Below, piece by piece: positions 12,761 to 23,678 of a stretch of DNA of 64,000 bases. Both the position numbers and the translations under genes were made by a program. The stretch spans positions 620,001 to 684,000 of the forward strand of contig JAJEKV010000026.1 of the NCBI GenBank assembly GCA_021234155.1, in the 5' to 3' direction. This DNA is from Isoetes taiwanensis (Eukaryota > Streptophyta > Lycopodiopsida > Isoetales > Isoetaceae). The notes beneath the pieces were generated by a model. That model was not told the DNA's origin. It saw nothing but the letters and a program-made list of their open reading frames with translations, and did no database searches. Position 1 is the stretch's first letter; the number at the start of each line of letters is the position of its first letter.

Positions 12761-12769
12761 TTTGAAATT

Positions 12770-13900
12770 TGTTAATATTGAACACCAGTAAATGCAAAAT
12801 TTGTTGATTAACACTTCTATAGCTTCAAACATAAACAAAATTATAGAAATATCCCCAATCATATGAACACTAAAATCTATTCTATTTCAGGTACATCGTG
12901 CATTGCAGATACAACATTTGTGGATGCCAATTTTTTGTGCATCCATAGAAGCCAATATGTTAATGTTGCAGGCAATGCAAAAGGCATGCATAAATGAGTG
13001 GTTAACTATCTAAAATAATAATAGTAAATTGAGGTTATGATGATGTTTCCAGAAGTCAAAATCCACCTTCAACATCTTGTACAGAAGAACTAGTGGAGCG
13101 CATGAGATGGCTATTGTTTCCACACTTCAAACTTCACCTAAAGAGAAAATAATCTGGCTGCTCAAACGGAAGTTGGACTATAAACAAGAAAATGTCATTT
13201 ATGAACATTCCGTAAAAGCTATTCTACTATGAATAAACAGATAAATTATTTCATAAACCACCTTACATCCCATTATCCGCACTGTATATATGATCCACTG
13301 TTGTCCCTGTACTAAAACCAAGATTAAGACACTGCCCACAAATTCGAAAGGCATTCGAAAGAAATGGAAGATTCATACCTCTGAAGAAGTTGGACCTCAC
13401 AGGCCATGGCATCCAAAGTAAAGGAAGGTGACAAAATATATGCTTCAAGCTTCCACCAATCTTTATAATTTTCATGAATCGACCACACATCTGCTCTTTG
13501 GATATGGTATCTTTCCTTTGACATGTCTAGCTTCATCGGCTCTGTAAATACCACTTAGATCGCCTCTGTAAATATTACATAGAATTAAAAAAAAGGGGGC
13601 CTCTGCGGGCTGGCTAGCCAGGATACTTGCCAACATAGCTGTTTCACACCATATAAAAGACAGGAAAGCTCTGACAGAAGAACCTACCTTGTTGTGCTAC
13701 ACATAAATCTGGCAAGCTCTCAGAGAGCCTGATTCGGTATATCAAAAACATGTGTGCTCCATAGAATCCCTATAAAAAATGGTGAGCCTTACCTCCTTGA
13801 GTCTGGCCTCCTCTGTTCACAGATGACACCCATCGAGGAACCCTAGAATAAACCTACAAACCGCAGTCCACAAACCCTAGAATAAAGATCCTCGATCCTT
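12770..13900. other. No identified gene; weak minus-strand open frames near 13.3-13.55 kb
   Basis: The stretch is AT-rich. On the minus strand two overlapping open frames (13,324-13,554 and 13,263-13,490) contain protein-like text such as RADVWSIHENYKDWWKLE. There is no domain I recognise, and a frame change is needed to link them. I would treat them as a possible gene relic only. Confidence 0.3.
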
Positions 13901-14036
13901 GCATGCAATTCAAATATGATAATATAGTGCACACTCTAGATGTACTGATTAGTACGTCTTATGCAATAACATGCAATTCAAATATGATAATATAGTGCAC
14001 ACTCTAGATGTACTGATTAGTACGTCTTATGCAATA
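13901..14036. repeat. Tandem duplication of a 68-bp unit
   Basis: The segment starting with GCATGCAATTCAAATATGAT (13,901) is followed at once by a second, almost identical copy (from about 13,969). Both read through CTAGATGTACTGATTAGTAC to TTATGCAATA. The near-identity suggests a recent event. Confidence 0.85.
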
Positions 14037-14129
14037 CGCCCATCAAATCATATAAAAACCATAGAAAGAAACGTACAAAAATACAAAAGAAAACCCCCGT
14101 TATTATGCTATATATTATTCCTCACTACT

Positions 14130-14835
14130 AAATCTAAAATTCTTGGAGTCTTTTTTGCTTTGAGAGTCAATGTTAGCGATCTCTGGACAGGTATCATTGA
14201 GAAATTTAGTAGGAAGGCAGATCTCTTCAATAGTAAGTGTTTATCCAGAATTGGTCGAGCTTTAATTGTAAAATTCAGTTATCTCCTTCTCCCATGTTTA
14301 TCGGTCTTCCATTCTTTTAGCTCCTAAGAAACTATCAAGCTTCAATGTATAATTGGGAGATTCGTTGCTAACGGAGGGAATCGAAGATGCTAGATCTCAG
14401 TCTCTAAGATTGAATGCTGGAAAAAGAAAAAATATGGAGGCATGGGAGTCATTAACATCGACAAAAGGGGGCTCGCTCTTGCTGATAAGCATATTAATCG
14501 AGCTGGCCATTATATGATCAATCCTCTGGTGTCCGTTCTCATCAGACATTACCTGAGAAAGTGTCATCTCTTTGGCTGGCGCAATGTCAAGATGCTCCTT
14601 CCAGATAGTCTGTATTTTCCCTATATAGTTCCTAATTGTATACTCGGTATTATCAAATAGTGGATCGAAGCTTGGACCATGGTAAAAGGCATGTACTCCT
14701 GAAAGGAAGGAATATCTAGAGACCAATCACTTTTTGATCCATCTCTCATTCTGAATAATCCAAACATATGGTTGGATGTACACTTCCAGATCAATGCAAG
14801 GCTTGGACAAATTGCAATATTACCTATATCTATCA
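14130..14835 (+). pseudogene. Remnant of a second type of LINE (RT thumb to C-terminus)
   Basis: The plus strand reads ILGVFF..NVSDLWTGIIEK followed by FNSKCLSRIGRALIVKFSYL (about 14,139-14,285). This matches the thumb region of plant L1-type reverse transcriptases, where the usual text is like LGVPF..LWD..IEK..LSLAGRA. After a frame change comes GGMGVINIDKRGLALADKHI (about 14,433-14,495), the usual block downstream of the RT, and a tail reading NIWLDVHFQI (about 14,768). No RT core or tail is present. It differs from the GC-rich LINE family. Confidence 0.6.
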
Positions 14836-14872
14836 TTTTTCAATGCTAATAAGTTCATTAAATTTTAACATT

Positions 14873-15304
14873 CTAATATGTAGCACAATAACAGAGGGTT
14901 CAAGGGGGATTTGATATGGATGTAAAAATAACAATTCCTGAAACTATAGACCATATCCCAAAAGCAATTGAGTGGATTGTTATTAAAAAAAACATAGATT
15001 TATAATTAAAAATAATCATGTTAGCTCATTGCTTATGTTCGTCAAATTAGTCTTATTAGGACATTAAGTTATTTTGGTAGAGGTTCGAGCCCCCATATTT
15101 CATATTCTAAAATCTTAGACAAAGCCGTATAGAAGCATGTCAGGCAAACTCGTATTTCATACTTTAAAATCATAGGTGTCCCCAATCGTAAATGACCATA
15201 AGCGAAACGAGAGTTGCCAGGAGGTTCCAACATACGATCTCGGCTATAGGATCGACAATTCCGACGACTGTGGTAGTCCAGAGTGCACCTCGTTGAGAAT
15301 ATGT
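14873..15304 (+). mobile_element. SINE-like repeat, copy D (isolated single copy)
   Basis: This plus-strand copy starts near AATATGTAGCACAATAAC and ends near GTGCACCTCGTTGAGAATATGTA. It carries GTTAGCTCATTG (about 15,020) and GGTTCGAGCCCC (about 15,081). AATATGTA occurs at both ends and may be a short target-site duplication, though it could equally belong to the element. This is the best copy for defining the unit ends because it is not in a tandem array. Confidence 0.65.
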
Positions 15305-17340
15305 ACACCTCGTTCAGTCAAGCTAATGAGTACTCATGCAATATAATCAGAACTATTCTCACCAAATGTATTTGACATAATCAGGACATCGTGGCATATC
15401 AACATTATTGTTGGATTCAAAGTTAAGAAGGCTTATTGATTCCTTACTCAACACTTGGTCTTGACAAGTCACACCAAATGGGAGATTTCAGCTGAGAGCT
15501 GCATTCATAATTTCAAAGTTTCTTTATCCAGCTTACGATCAGATCCTTCATATGGTAGTTCTGGCATAAACTCTTGGCCACTAATGTTAAAAGATAGAGG
15601 CTTTGCATGACCCATTCTAATCTATATGTGCCCCAATGCACAACATCTGCGACTGTAGAGGGGGGCAGAGGGATAACATGCATCCTCCTTGGACCAGCAC
15701 GACGACGCCTCTAGTGCTTCTTATGGCCCTTATGCGAGCTAGCTCTCATGGATGGAATTCCTATTGTAGCAGGGTGAGGTCATAGTCTACATACAATGAG
15801 GTGCCCTTCAAATTCATTCCATAGTGGAGTATAGAATCTCTCATCCGTATATCTACGACCGTGAATTTCACAATACGTGGCTTATCGAGGCCAAGGCGAG
15901 TTGCTCGGTGTGACGCTCCCCACCAAATATACGATGCTCCATCGTACATCTCGCAAATCCCCCATCCAGTACGCCTGCCACATGGGCCCTCCGTCTATCC
16001 CGCACCTGGGATGGCCATGGTGCAAGAAGGGGACACGAAGGTGTCTTGCGCGCCCTTCCCCCATGGGCTCCTATAACAACGGAAGCATAAACATAAACAT
16101 CAACACTAGCAATAACAATACAATCAACTACCTCAAAGGGTAGTGCCATATATCCATCCATAAATCCATCATAGACAATAATACATCATAAAATAGAATA
16201 GCTCCTACCCAAGCTCAGACTCGTAAGGGAGGTAGACTTACGGATGGGCCTCAAGATAGAGTAGACCGAGATATAACAATGGTGAGGCTGGCTATAGACA
16301 ATGGCTAGGGTTGACCACTCCATCTGCTCCTCCTGTGCATACTATGCAGACGGGCTAAAACGGCTAGCGTGCCTATAGCCTGCCAGATATGCAATCTCAT
16401 GGCATCACCCATCGAGACTACTCTGGGTTGCATCTCCATGGTCCAATGAGGCAGGAAGGGTTGCATCTCCCCTTCCCAAGGTCTAGTGGCTCCACGAGCG
16501 GTTAAAGAATCGTGGGGACACACGATTCATACCCGACTGAAACCCCCCCCCCTCCCCCCAAAACAAGAGCCAGGCCGACACCTGCAACTGTTAGAGGCAG
16601 GGCGACACCATTGCCCCAGGAGATGTCGGACCCATACCTGGCTCACGCGAAGTGACCGACTATAGGCTTAGCCTGCTATGGAACCTCAGTAGTCGTGCTC
16701 AGCAGGGACCTCCCTCCACTTTGCCACTAGCCTCGTTGTATGGTGCTAAGTCACTTCATAGCCCCCGTAGCTGGGTGGGTTCCTATGCACAGGCCATATC
16801 TAATAGGAACTAAGGAGTCTAAACTAGGAGCATCATCTAAATAATGGCTACTAGGTCTCTACCCCCCATCCCAATACAAGAGGAGCAAACATGATCAACC
16901 AACACATATCCACATAACATGATAAATAATGAGAATAACATCTAAAACTAATCACATGTATCTAACTTACAGTTAGGGTTCATTGATTAGGGTTCAAGAT
17001 CTAGACTGAGGGTTCTAGAATGACTCTATTAGAGATACAAAATGCTAACTCATATGGAATCCTAACTTTTATATGATCTACAAAGGACTCTAACCCAAAT
17101 ACCTGCTTCTGGCGTCTCCACGACCTTCAAGGGGTTCGAAGTAGCTCCCACTCCTACTGATGCGTGCATGCTCTGGGGTTGCTGTGGTGTTGGGATGGTC
17201 ACCACAGTCACCACACTCACCACAGTCATCACATTCACCATAGTCACCACTGTTGAGGTGGTATAGGAGACCGTACACCGTATATGAAGGAATATACGCA
17301 CATGCACGCATGGAGGCCATATGCACGTATGCATTGTGAT
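15305..17340. other. No identified gene; possibly the LTR or leader zone of the gypsy remnant
   Basis: The open frames here overlap in all frames and show no domain. GC content rises between about 15,650 and 16,800. There is a poly-C run (about 16,543-16,558). This stretch lies directly upstream of a recognisable gypsy leader and may contain its LTR, but I found no second LTR copy to prove that. Confidence 0.4.
17198..17256. repeat. Short tandem repeat of CACCACAGT-type units
   Basis: Units of 9-10 bp such as GTCACCACAGTCACCACACT follow each other with small changes (CAGTCATCACATTCACCATA). It is a diverged minisatellite. Confidence 0.7.
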
Positions 17341-17988
17341 GTGGAGGAACCATCATCACTGTGTTATCTGAGTAGAGAGAGAAAATAGAGAGACGGTGTA
17401 TTGGGAGAGATTATTTTGCTTGATCTAGCTATGGAGATTATGATTCTTTATGTTGTGCAGTGCATAGATCTGGTAGATTAAAGTTTGGATTATTGGTTTT
17501 TCATCCTTCTTGCAAGGTTGGAGTTTATGCTCTAACAATTTGGCGACCACGATGCTCGACAGACCATTGATTGGAAAGAATTTCCATTGAAAAAGGAGTT
17601 GTTACCATTTGTATTGGTGATCGTCGGTAAAGAACGACGCCATTGAGCAAGCAGCAATTTCTTTGTGTGGAGGGGATTTTGTCGTAAGTGACTTGGGGGT
17701 ACAATTTAACAAGGAGAGCATAGTTTTATGCCTAAGAGAAGTATGAAGGATATACCACCAAGGTCCATCGTGACAAGAAGGGGACTGGTGACTCAACATT
17801 TTGGCTCAAAATTGCATCAAGATTCAAATTCGTTTTTAGATTTGGAAGCAAATCTGGGGTCTAATTCTTAGATCCAGGAGATTCTGATTTCATTTACCAA
17901 TCTAGAAGGTAATCCAATTTCGTTTTTCAAATTGAAGGGAGATTCCATTTTGTTTTTTCAATTTCAAGAACCTCAAGAAGAGGCAGAG

Positions 17989-19018
17989 ATGGTTGTATTA
18001 CCACCCATGGTGTGGGATTTTCAGACAATAGGGTTTCCAAAGTTTGATGATCTGGTAGATCGGGATCCTTTGAAGCATATTGTGAAGTTTGAGAGGTACT
18101 GTTAGCAATATAAGTTACCGGCTACTGATTACTTGCTTTGGTTTCATAGTTCTTTGCAAGATTCAGTGGAGGGATGGGCTCAAACCCAGCCAGATACCAT
18201 GATATATCAGGAATTAAAGGAAGCATTCATTGCTAATTATCAGGAAGTCCATGGTAAGGATAAGACTATGGAAAGGTGGACCAATTTTACACAAAAAGAA
18301 GATGAATTAATTAGAGAGTATAATCAGAGGTATATTGCAGTTCTCAAAGCTGTGATTCATTGGAAGATTGCAAGGAGCGATGAAATGGATATCCAATGGT
18401 ATGTGAAGCGGCTGAAATGAGCTATTGCTCATAAGGTGAAGGCTAAACAGCCTACAATATTGCTAGAGGCGCAAAAGTATGCTCTCAAGGCTGAAGATAA
18501 GCTGGGATACATTCATGAAGTTGCTGCTCCAGAGTATAAAACAGAGGATATTGCAGCCAAGGTTTCTAAGCTTGCAATTGGTGAGAAGTCAAGGGAGGTT
18601 CAATTTATTACTTGTGAGTATTGTGGGTCTATTGGACATTCTGATACTACATGTAGATTGCTGAAATTCTGTTCAAGATTGCCAAATAAAGGGCCATAAT
18701 GATCAAGAATATAGGGAGAAAAATTTTTTTGAGAGGCCTAATCCAGTATTTGCTGTTATGCAACAAGCACCACCTATTCATATTCAACCAATGCAAGCAG
18801 CACCTATCATACCACAAGTTCCAATGCCACCACAAGCTCCAATTGTCCAACATGCTCCAATGGGTTCCACACAAATGGTGCAGCCAAAACAAGGATGGTA
18901 TCCAAGTAAGGCTCATTTGTATTGCAAGTTATGTGATAAATTCAAGCATGATGAGAGTACTTGTTGGAAAATCCATGGGAAACCAGAATGGGCAACCAAT
19001 AAGTATCCACCACGGTAG
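17989..19018 (+). pseudogene. Gypsy gag with two CCHC zinc knuckles, broken
   Basis: Gag forms the particle shell and packages the RNA. The reading from the ATG at 17,989 includes a capsid-like block with LWFHSSLQDSVEGWA (about 18,135), and FTQKEDELIREYNQRY (about 18,286), typical of the Retrotrans_gag family. Two CX2CX4HX4C knuckles follow: CEYCGSIGHSDTTC (about 18,614) and CKLCDKFKHDESTC (about 18,923), the second after a frame change. In-frame stops near 18,102 and at 18,418 break it. The second knuckle continues into WKIHGKPEWA, and a TAG at 19,016 follows. Confidence 0.75.
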
Positions 19019-19021
19019 CAA

Positions 19022-20164
19022 GTGTTTGAATCAGTACCTCTTCCTAATAATGATGTTCGCATTCAAGATGCAAAAAACATTGATAATCCGCAAGTTAAGC
19101 CTCTTATTGAGGAGCTTAAGAAGCAAGAGAAGGCAGAATCAGTAGTGAATTATGGATTTGTTGAGGTGGAGAATAACCCATTTCAGCAAGAAGAAGAGAT
19201 TGGAGAAGTAAATGCGGTTACAATATCACAAAAGGTGGTTCAGGAACCAAGAATAGTGCCGATAGTGGAGAAGACTAAGATTTCTTTTTCAAAGACTTTG
19301 AAGGGACAAGCTTTGAAGGTCTCAGCACCTAAGAAAGTGCAATTCAATGTGCTGCCCACAGAACAGTTTCAGTCTATAGAAGAAAATCAGCCCATAGTGA
19401 TGCCTTCTATGGTGGATGAGGAAATTCAGAATGAAGATGATGTGATCAGCCAAGTTTTGGCCATTAAAATCACACTTACTCTTGAGCAATTGATGCATTA
19501 TTCTTCCAATTTGTTGCAAGAGTTAGGGGAAAGAACAAAATCAGAAATTTCAGTCCAACAAATCATATCAAATGATACCAACAAGAGTAGAATGGAGCCA
19601 TCAACTGGGCAATCCAAGGATCCAGGGCCATTTCTTTGTAATGTGAGTATCAATGGATATTTAATCAAAGACGCCAACATAGATACTGGCAGCGGAGTGA
19701 ATGTAATGCTTTACCATATAATGCTTCAAGTTAATGATGGAACCGATAACTATGATGCTCAAAGCATTCAATTAAATGAAGGTGCAGCCTATTGGGTTTA
19801 TAAGATTTGTCTTGTGCAACGTATATGAGGTGGAAGCAATGTTGGATTTCATAGTTTTGAAAATTTCAGATAATTGCATGCTGAAATTTATACTTTATTA
19901 CTGAGCCATACATGGTTAGATGCCGTACAAGATGAGACTTCATGGAGGAAGCGTGAAATGAACATCTTTCAAGGGGAATACAAGGTTATTATAGATCATC
20001 CTCTAAAATCAGAAAATGGTACTTTTCTTGGCATTCCTTCTTTGAGCAGCCCACAATTAGAAATCAGCAAAGAGGATGCTATGGTATCAGAGCAGCAAGG
20101 TCTTAGTTGTTTTCATGTCTTGGAAGTGGTAACAGGGAAGATAAGACTTTGTACAAGTGGTTAA
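19022..20164 (+). pseudogene. Gypsy aspartic protease region, broken
   Basis: The reading contains a linker of about 200 residues, then PGPFLCNVSINGYLIKDA and the active-site block IDTGSGVNVM (about 19,679-19,708), with D-T-G-S intact. After a frame change the flap and end of the domain appear as LLLSHTWLDAVQD (about 19,895-19,930), matching the usual LG..WL..V block. The text then runs out without entering an RT domain. An active element would have the RT finger and palm regions here. Confidence 0.7.
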
Positions 20165-20352
20165 AAGGTACCCAAATTTCAGAAATATGTTACTTACAGC
20201 AGCAAGTTGCAGATAAGTGTATCCGAAGACTTGAAAGTATTGGTGAATGTGAGTTACAAGAGACTCTTGTAAACATGAAGGAGGAGTCCATTCAAAGATT
20301 CATTGGTGAGACTTTATTTCAGTAAGGTATTGATCAAGATCAAGTAGAAATA

Positions 20353-20613
20353 TTGATTTTGACATCAAGCATGGATGGGATAAACAGAAATCAGTCCACT
20401 ATGCAAGGACAAATGTATTTTGATGGTGCATTGTCTCAGTTCATTAATTATGGAGGTTTAGGAGTATTTCTGTCGTATGGGTATAAGAAGAAGATTGTTA
20501 TATTGAGTATGCCATGCACTGCAAGCAGTAATAATGAGGTTGAATATCATGAACTTATTCAAGGAATGACTTTGGCAAAGAAGAAGCGTGTTGATTGTTT
20601 GACTATTTTTTGA
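20353..20613 (+). pseudogene. Gypsy RNase H-like domain fragment
   Basis: The fragment reads MYFDGALSQFINYGGLGVFL and, about 30 residues later, ASSNNEVEYHELIQGM. This is the layout of the plant-type additional RNase H domain (YFDGA..GG.G..L, then N..EYEAL..G). It encodes about 87 residues and stops after VDCLTIF; the next frame briefly continues with DSLLVCQEV. In an intact element this domain would remove the RNA strand after copying. Confidence 0.65.
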
Positions 20614-20769
20614 GACTCTTTATTGGTGTGTCAAGAAGTTACTGATGTTGAATATTATTGCAGGAAATCAGGCCTATTCTTTTTACTATAAGAGAAGGGG
20701 TCAATTAGTGTCACTGATTGTGCCAATTTCTGGCCTAGAATTGCAACTCAATTTTTTTTTAATAGCTGA

Positions 20770-21060
20770 CGTAATAGGTGTCAAAGTCCGCTGACACAAA
20801 TGCAACAAGGAGAACGTCATATATAATGTCAGCACATCTGTCACCTATAGTGTCAGTCATGACGTCACTTGTAGTGCCACATATGGTGTCACCTGTAAAG
20901 TCGTATCTAGTGCCACTTATAAAGTCGGATATAGTGTCACCTATAAAGTCAGCTATAGTGTAAAACATTTTTTTAACTAGTACGTCGCCAATAACATCAA
21001 TCACAATGTCACCATTAATGTCAGTAGTAGGGTCAGTTATAGAATCACATATAGCATCTT
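20770..21060. repeat. Degenerate minisatellite with GTCAC/GTCAG units
   Basis: About fifteen diverged units of roughly 20 bp follow each other, for example ATAGTGTCACCTATAAAGTC, ATCTAGTGCCACTTATAAAG and ATGGTGTCACCTGTAAAGTC. The repeat lies right at the broken 3' edge of the gypsy remnant. Confidence 0.75.
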
Positions 21061-21169
21061 CTATACAAAACTTGATGAAAATTTTAAGTCCAAGGTCATA
21101 ACTTTAACAAAACTTGCTGATATGCATTTTAGAGTATCAGGATTTGCCTGATTTCAATCAGTATTCTTA

Positions 21170-22570
21170 ACTTTTTTTTTTTTTTTTTTTGCTGCACTTT
21201 GGTGCAGAAATTACGTGACATTGATCATGAACAACCACCTACTCTATCATTATCCAAGATTACAATGCTTAGAGTACTCGCTGGCTTGCAGATCTTGCAT
21301 TGCACGACAGATTCACGATGGAAGCCAACCGTTTTATCATCCAAATAGAATTGAAAATCACCATAACAACAAAATAACTCTACTAGTTTCCTGCACTTGA
21401 ACAATGTCCAATCTTCCTCCACATTAAAAATTATATCATCCACACCCATACAAGCTTTGAGAGCTCCATTGAATTTGAAGTAGCCGAATGATTTTCCACT
21501 GGCTTCCATTCCCAATGATTTCGTTCGCAAATGTGTCGTTTTCTCTCCACAAATAATTTGCATACAATATCTGCTTGGTGAGTCTATACCTGCAGTAGTA
21601 CATGCCAAACATTTCAGACTTAATCAGAGACAAATATGAATCAAGCAACATACGTGAACACTAATGTGTCGCATGCAATCGAGGTTTCGATCAATTGCCC
21701 TCCACTATCGTGCTGCCTACTTTTCCTGTTACTTGGGAGCAGCAAGTTAATGCTTTGAGATTTTGCTGACTGTGTATGTTGCTGGTGCCATACTAATCTT
21801 CTCATACTTGAAAAGGAAAGCAAAGGCAACAATTGGTAGAAATACTTCAAATGCACATCTTACCAGTTCTAAAGAATTCAACTCTAATACATTCTTGATA
21901 TACTGCTACAAGACTCATGTCATAAAATTCAGCACCAATTTGCTTCAAATTTGGCTCTTCAATCTCTGCCAGCTTACCAATACCAGACCGTGTAATGATA
22001 CTTGTGAAAGAAAGTACCTCGAGCTCTCAAAGTAGATGCAGAATCATGAAAAATCAATTGACCAAGCTTGTGATGATACACTTCAAGCACACTAGGTAGA
22101 AACTTTATCAATGTAATCTGAAGAACAAATGCTATTGGCTTCAAGATCTGGGCTTCCAGAAATTTTTTTGTTGGCCAAATCAGAGCTAGTATAGCCATGC
22201 TTCACAATGACCTCCTTCACCTTAGTGCCTCCTGAACCAAATATAATTCCTTTTACATGAGCTTTCCAGTGGGCATTCACATCCTTTACTCTGGCTCTTT
22301 TCATTGCATGAGTACCTATGTAGGACGGAGGGTAACCCAGCAGCCAACAGAAACAACAAAGTCAAGCTATTCACCATTGGTATCCTTGACATTGTGAAGG
22401 ACTACTGTTCTTACTTCAGACCGGCCTTTAGATCGATTGCCCATACTGGATGAATGCCAAGAACAAAAAGTTAGTTTTAGGGAAACTTGAGTGGCCAGAT
22501 CCATCAAAACCTTACCCTGTGAGCTTGTCACTGGTGTTGCACAGCTTTTGCATATCAAAATCCGGCACAA
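21170..22570 (-). pseudogene. Possible minus-strand exons of an unidentified gene or gene relic
   Basis: On the minus strand several pieces read like exons. They are MKRARVKDVNAHWKAHVKG (from 22,304), IKFLPSVLEVYHHKLGQL (about 22,105-22,050) and LAEIEEPNLKQIGAEFYDM (about 21,970-21,915), the last of which runs on to a GTAAGA donor-like site (about 21,865). The end includes GMEASGKSFGYFKFNGALKA (about 21,515-21,455). The pieces need frame changes to be linked and I do not recognise the product. It may be a multi-exon host gene, a pseudogene, or captured exons. A poly-T run lies at 21,170-21,190. Confidence 0.3.
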
Positions 22571-22599
22571 TGGAGCTTTGTTACAACCTCTGAAGTCTA

Positions 22600-23600
22600 G
22601 AGGCAGCTTCCATACTTCTGGCAGACGATATTGTCTCTAGAGTGGTGTTTACCCTTTTTCAGGCAAGCTGGCCTAGAAGCATCCAGAATAAAAAAAAACC
22701 CGCTCCCTACTTTTTAACCATTACTCTTAATTCTACAACAATCTTAACCATCCACATCTTATTCGGGTAAGATATCTATCGTCCAAATCAAATATTCCAT
22801 AACATATCCCAAAATCTCATCCTCCATCTTTAGGGTTTGACCTCGGGGCAACCCAAATATGGTAAACATCGAGCTCTATTATGTGTTTTAAATTGGGTAC
22901 GTCTGTAATGCATCCATCTACTTTAAAGGCATGTAAGGCATCTAAATACAGTAGCACTCTCTTCCATTTCAAAAGTTTACAATCTCATTCAAATAGTCTA
23001 TCAATTCATGCTGTGTTCACACATTTTTTAGAGACAACATCGGCATATAAGTGTGACCGGCTGCAAAGCATCTTGTCGAGCTGCAATTTTTTTTGCCATC
23101 CCGCATGCACCCATCAGGGAATTCACAGCCCTGAGTTGCAGCTCGAAAACAAATTGCAACCGCGGTGTAAGTTGTCATGCTGCGCTTCCTAATTCAACCT
23201 TCCATGTGAACCTTCCATCAATTGCCTTTGCTCAGTTCGAGACAGGGATAAAAAAAGTGGGGGTTAGGCTCGAGGATTGCCAGTTGAAGTTCTTATTTTC
23301 CGGTTGACGCTTTTTCACATCGGAAAAAAAACTGGTAGCAAAAATGGAGTTTATATGTAAAATCCGGTATTTTTGAGCTTTACTGTAAAGGAAATATGGT
23401 ATACACTAACATACACCGGCAAATTTTCTGGTTGTACCTCAGATATTTTTCGAACCCTGGTTCAAGAGGTTAGGTTGTATGTTTTTTTGCAGAGCTGCAA
23501 AATCCGAGAGAAGCCAAATGTCGGATTCTGCTGTAAAAGCGGCAGCGAGTTCCTCGCTAAAAATAATAAACTGAAATAAATATAAATGTGCGGATCCTAC
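22600..23600. other. Upstream region of the plastid signal peptidase gene
   Basis: I see no gene of its own here. The open frames on the plus strand (22,881-23,307) have no domain. The last 100 bp carry promoter-like elements listed separately. Confidence 0.5.
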
Positions 23601-23601
23601 T

Positions 23602-23626
23602 CACGTGTACTCTAGAAATAGGGTTT
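23602..23626 (+). promoter_or_regulatory. G-box and telo-box upstream of the signal peptidase gene
   Basis: CACGTG (23,602-23,607) is a G-box core, bound by bZIP and bHLH factors and common in promoters of genes for plastid proteins. TAGGGTTT (23,619-23,626) is the complement of the telo-box AAACCCTA, often found near the transcription start of plant growth-related genes. They lie about 75 and 55 bp before the start codon. The transcription start itself is not visible. Confidence 0.45.
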
Positions 23627-23649
23627 CCCCCAAGCTGGCCCCCTTGGAT

Positions 23650-23664
23650 ATGGCGCTCCTCTGA
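23650..23664 (+). other. Short upstream open reading frame (4 codons) before PLSP1-like start
   Basis: ATG GCG CTC CTC TGA ends 14 bp before the main ATG at 23,679. If it lies in the transcript it could lower use of the main start. The main start itself is followed by a second in-frame ATG (MAM). Confidence 0.4.
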
Positions 23665-23678
23665 TCCCCACCAGCTCC

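Larger units (their letters stand above)
17340..20700 (+). mobile_element. Old Ty3/gypsy retrotransposon remnant lacking the RT
   Basis: In order on the plus strand I see a possible LTR end and PBS (CTCTAACA then TTTGGCGACCACGATG, about 17,532-17,553), gag from the ATG at 17,989, two zinc knuckles, an aspartic protease and an RNase H-like domain. Only about 0.7 kb separates the protease motif from the RNase H block, so the whole reverse transcriptase is absent. Stop codons interrupt gag (TAG near 18,102, TGA at 18,418, TAG at 19,016) and the frame changes near 18,700. No integrase is recognisable downstream. The PBS assignment is tentative because I cannot name the tRNA. Confidence 0.75.

Noticed and set aside
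15640-16800. Possible organelle or rRNA insertion because of higher GC
   Set aside because: I recognise no plastid, mitochondrial or rRNA sequence in it; more likely part of a retrotransposon LTR or leader.
20778-21060. Possible CRISPR-like array
   Set aside because: Units are about 20 bp, diverged and contiguous without unique spacers, in a plant genome. It is a minisatellite.
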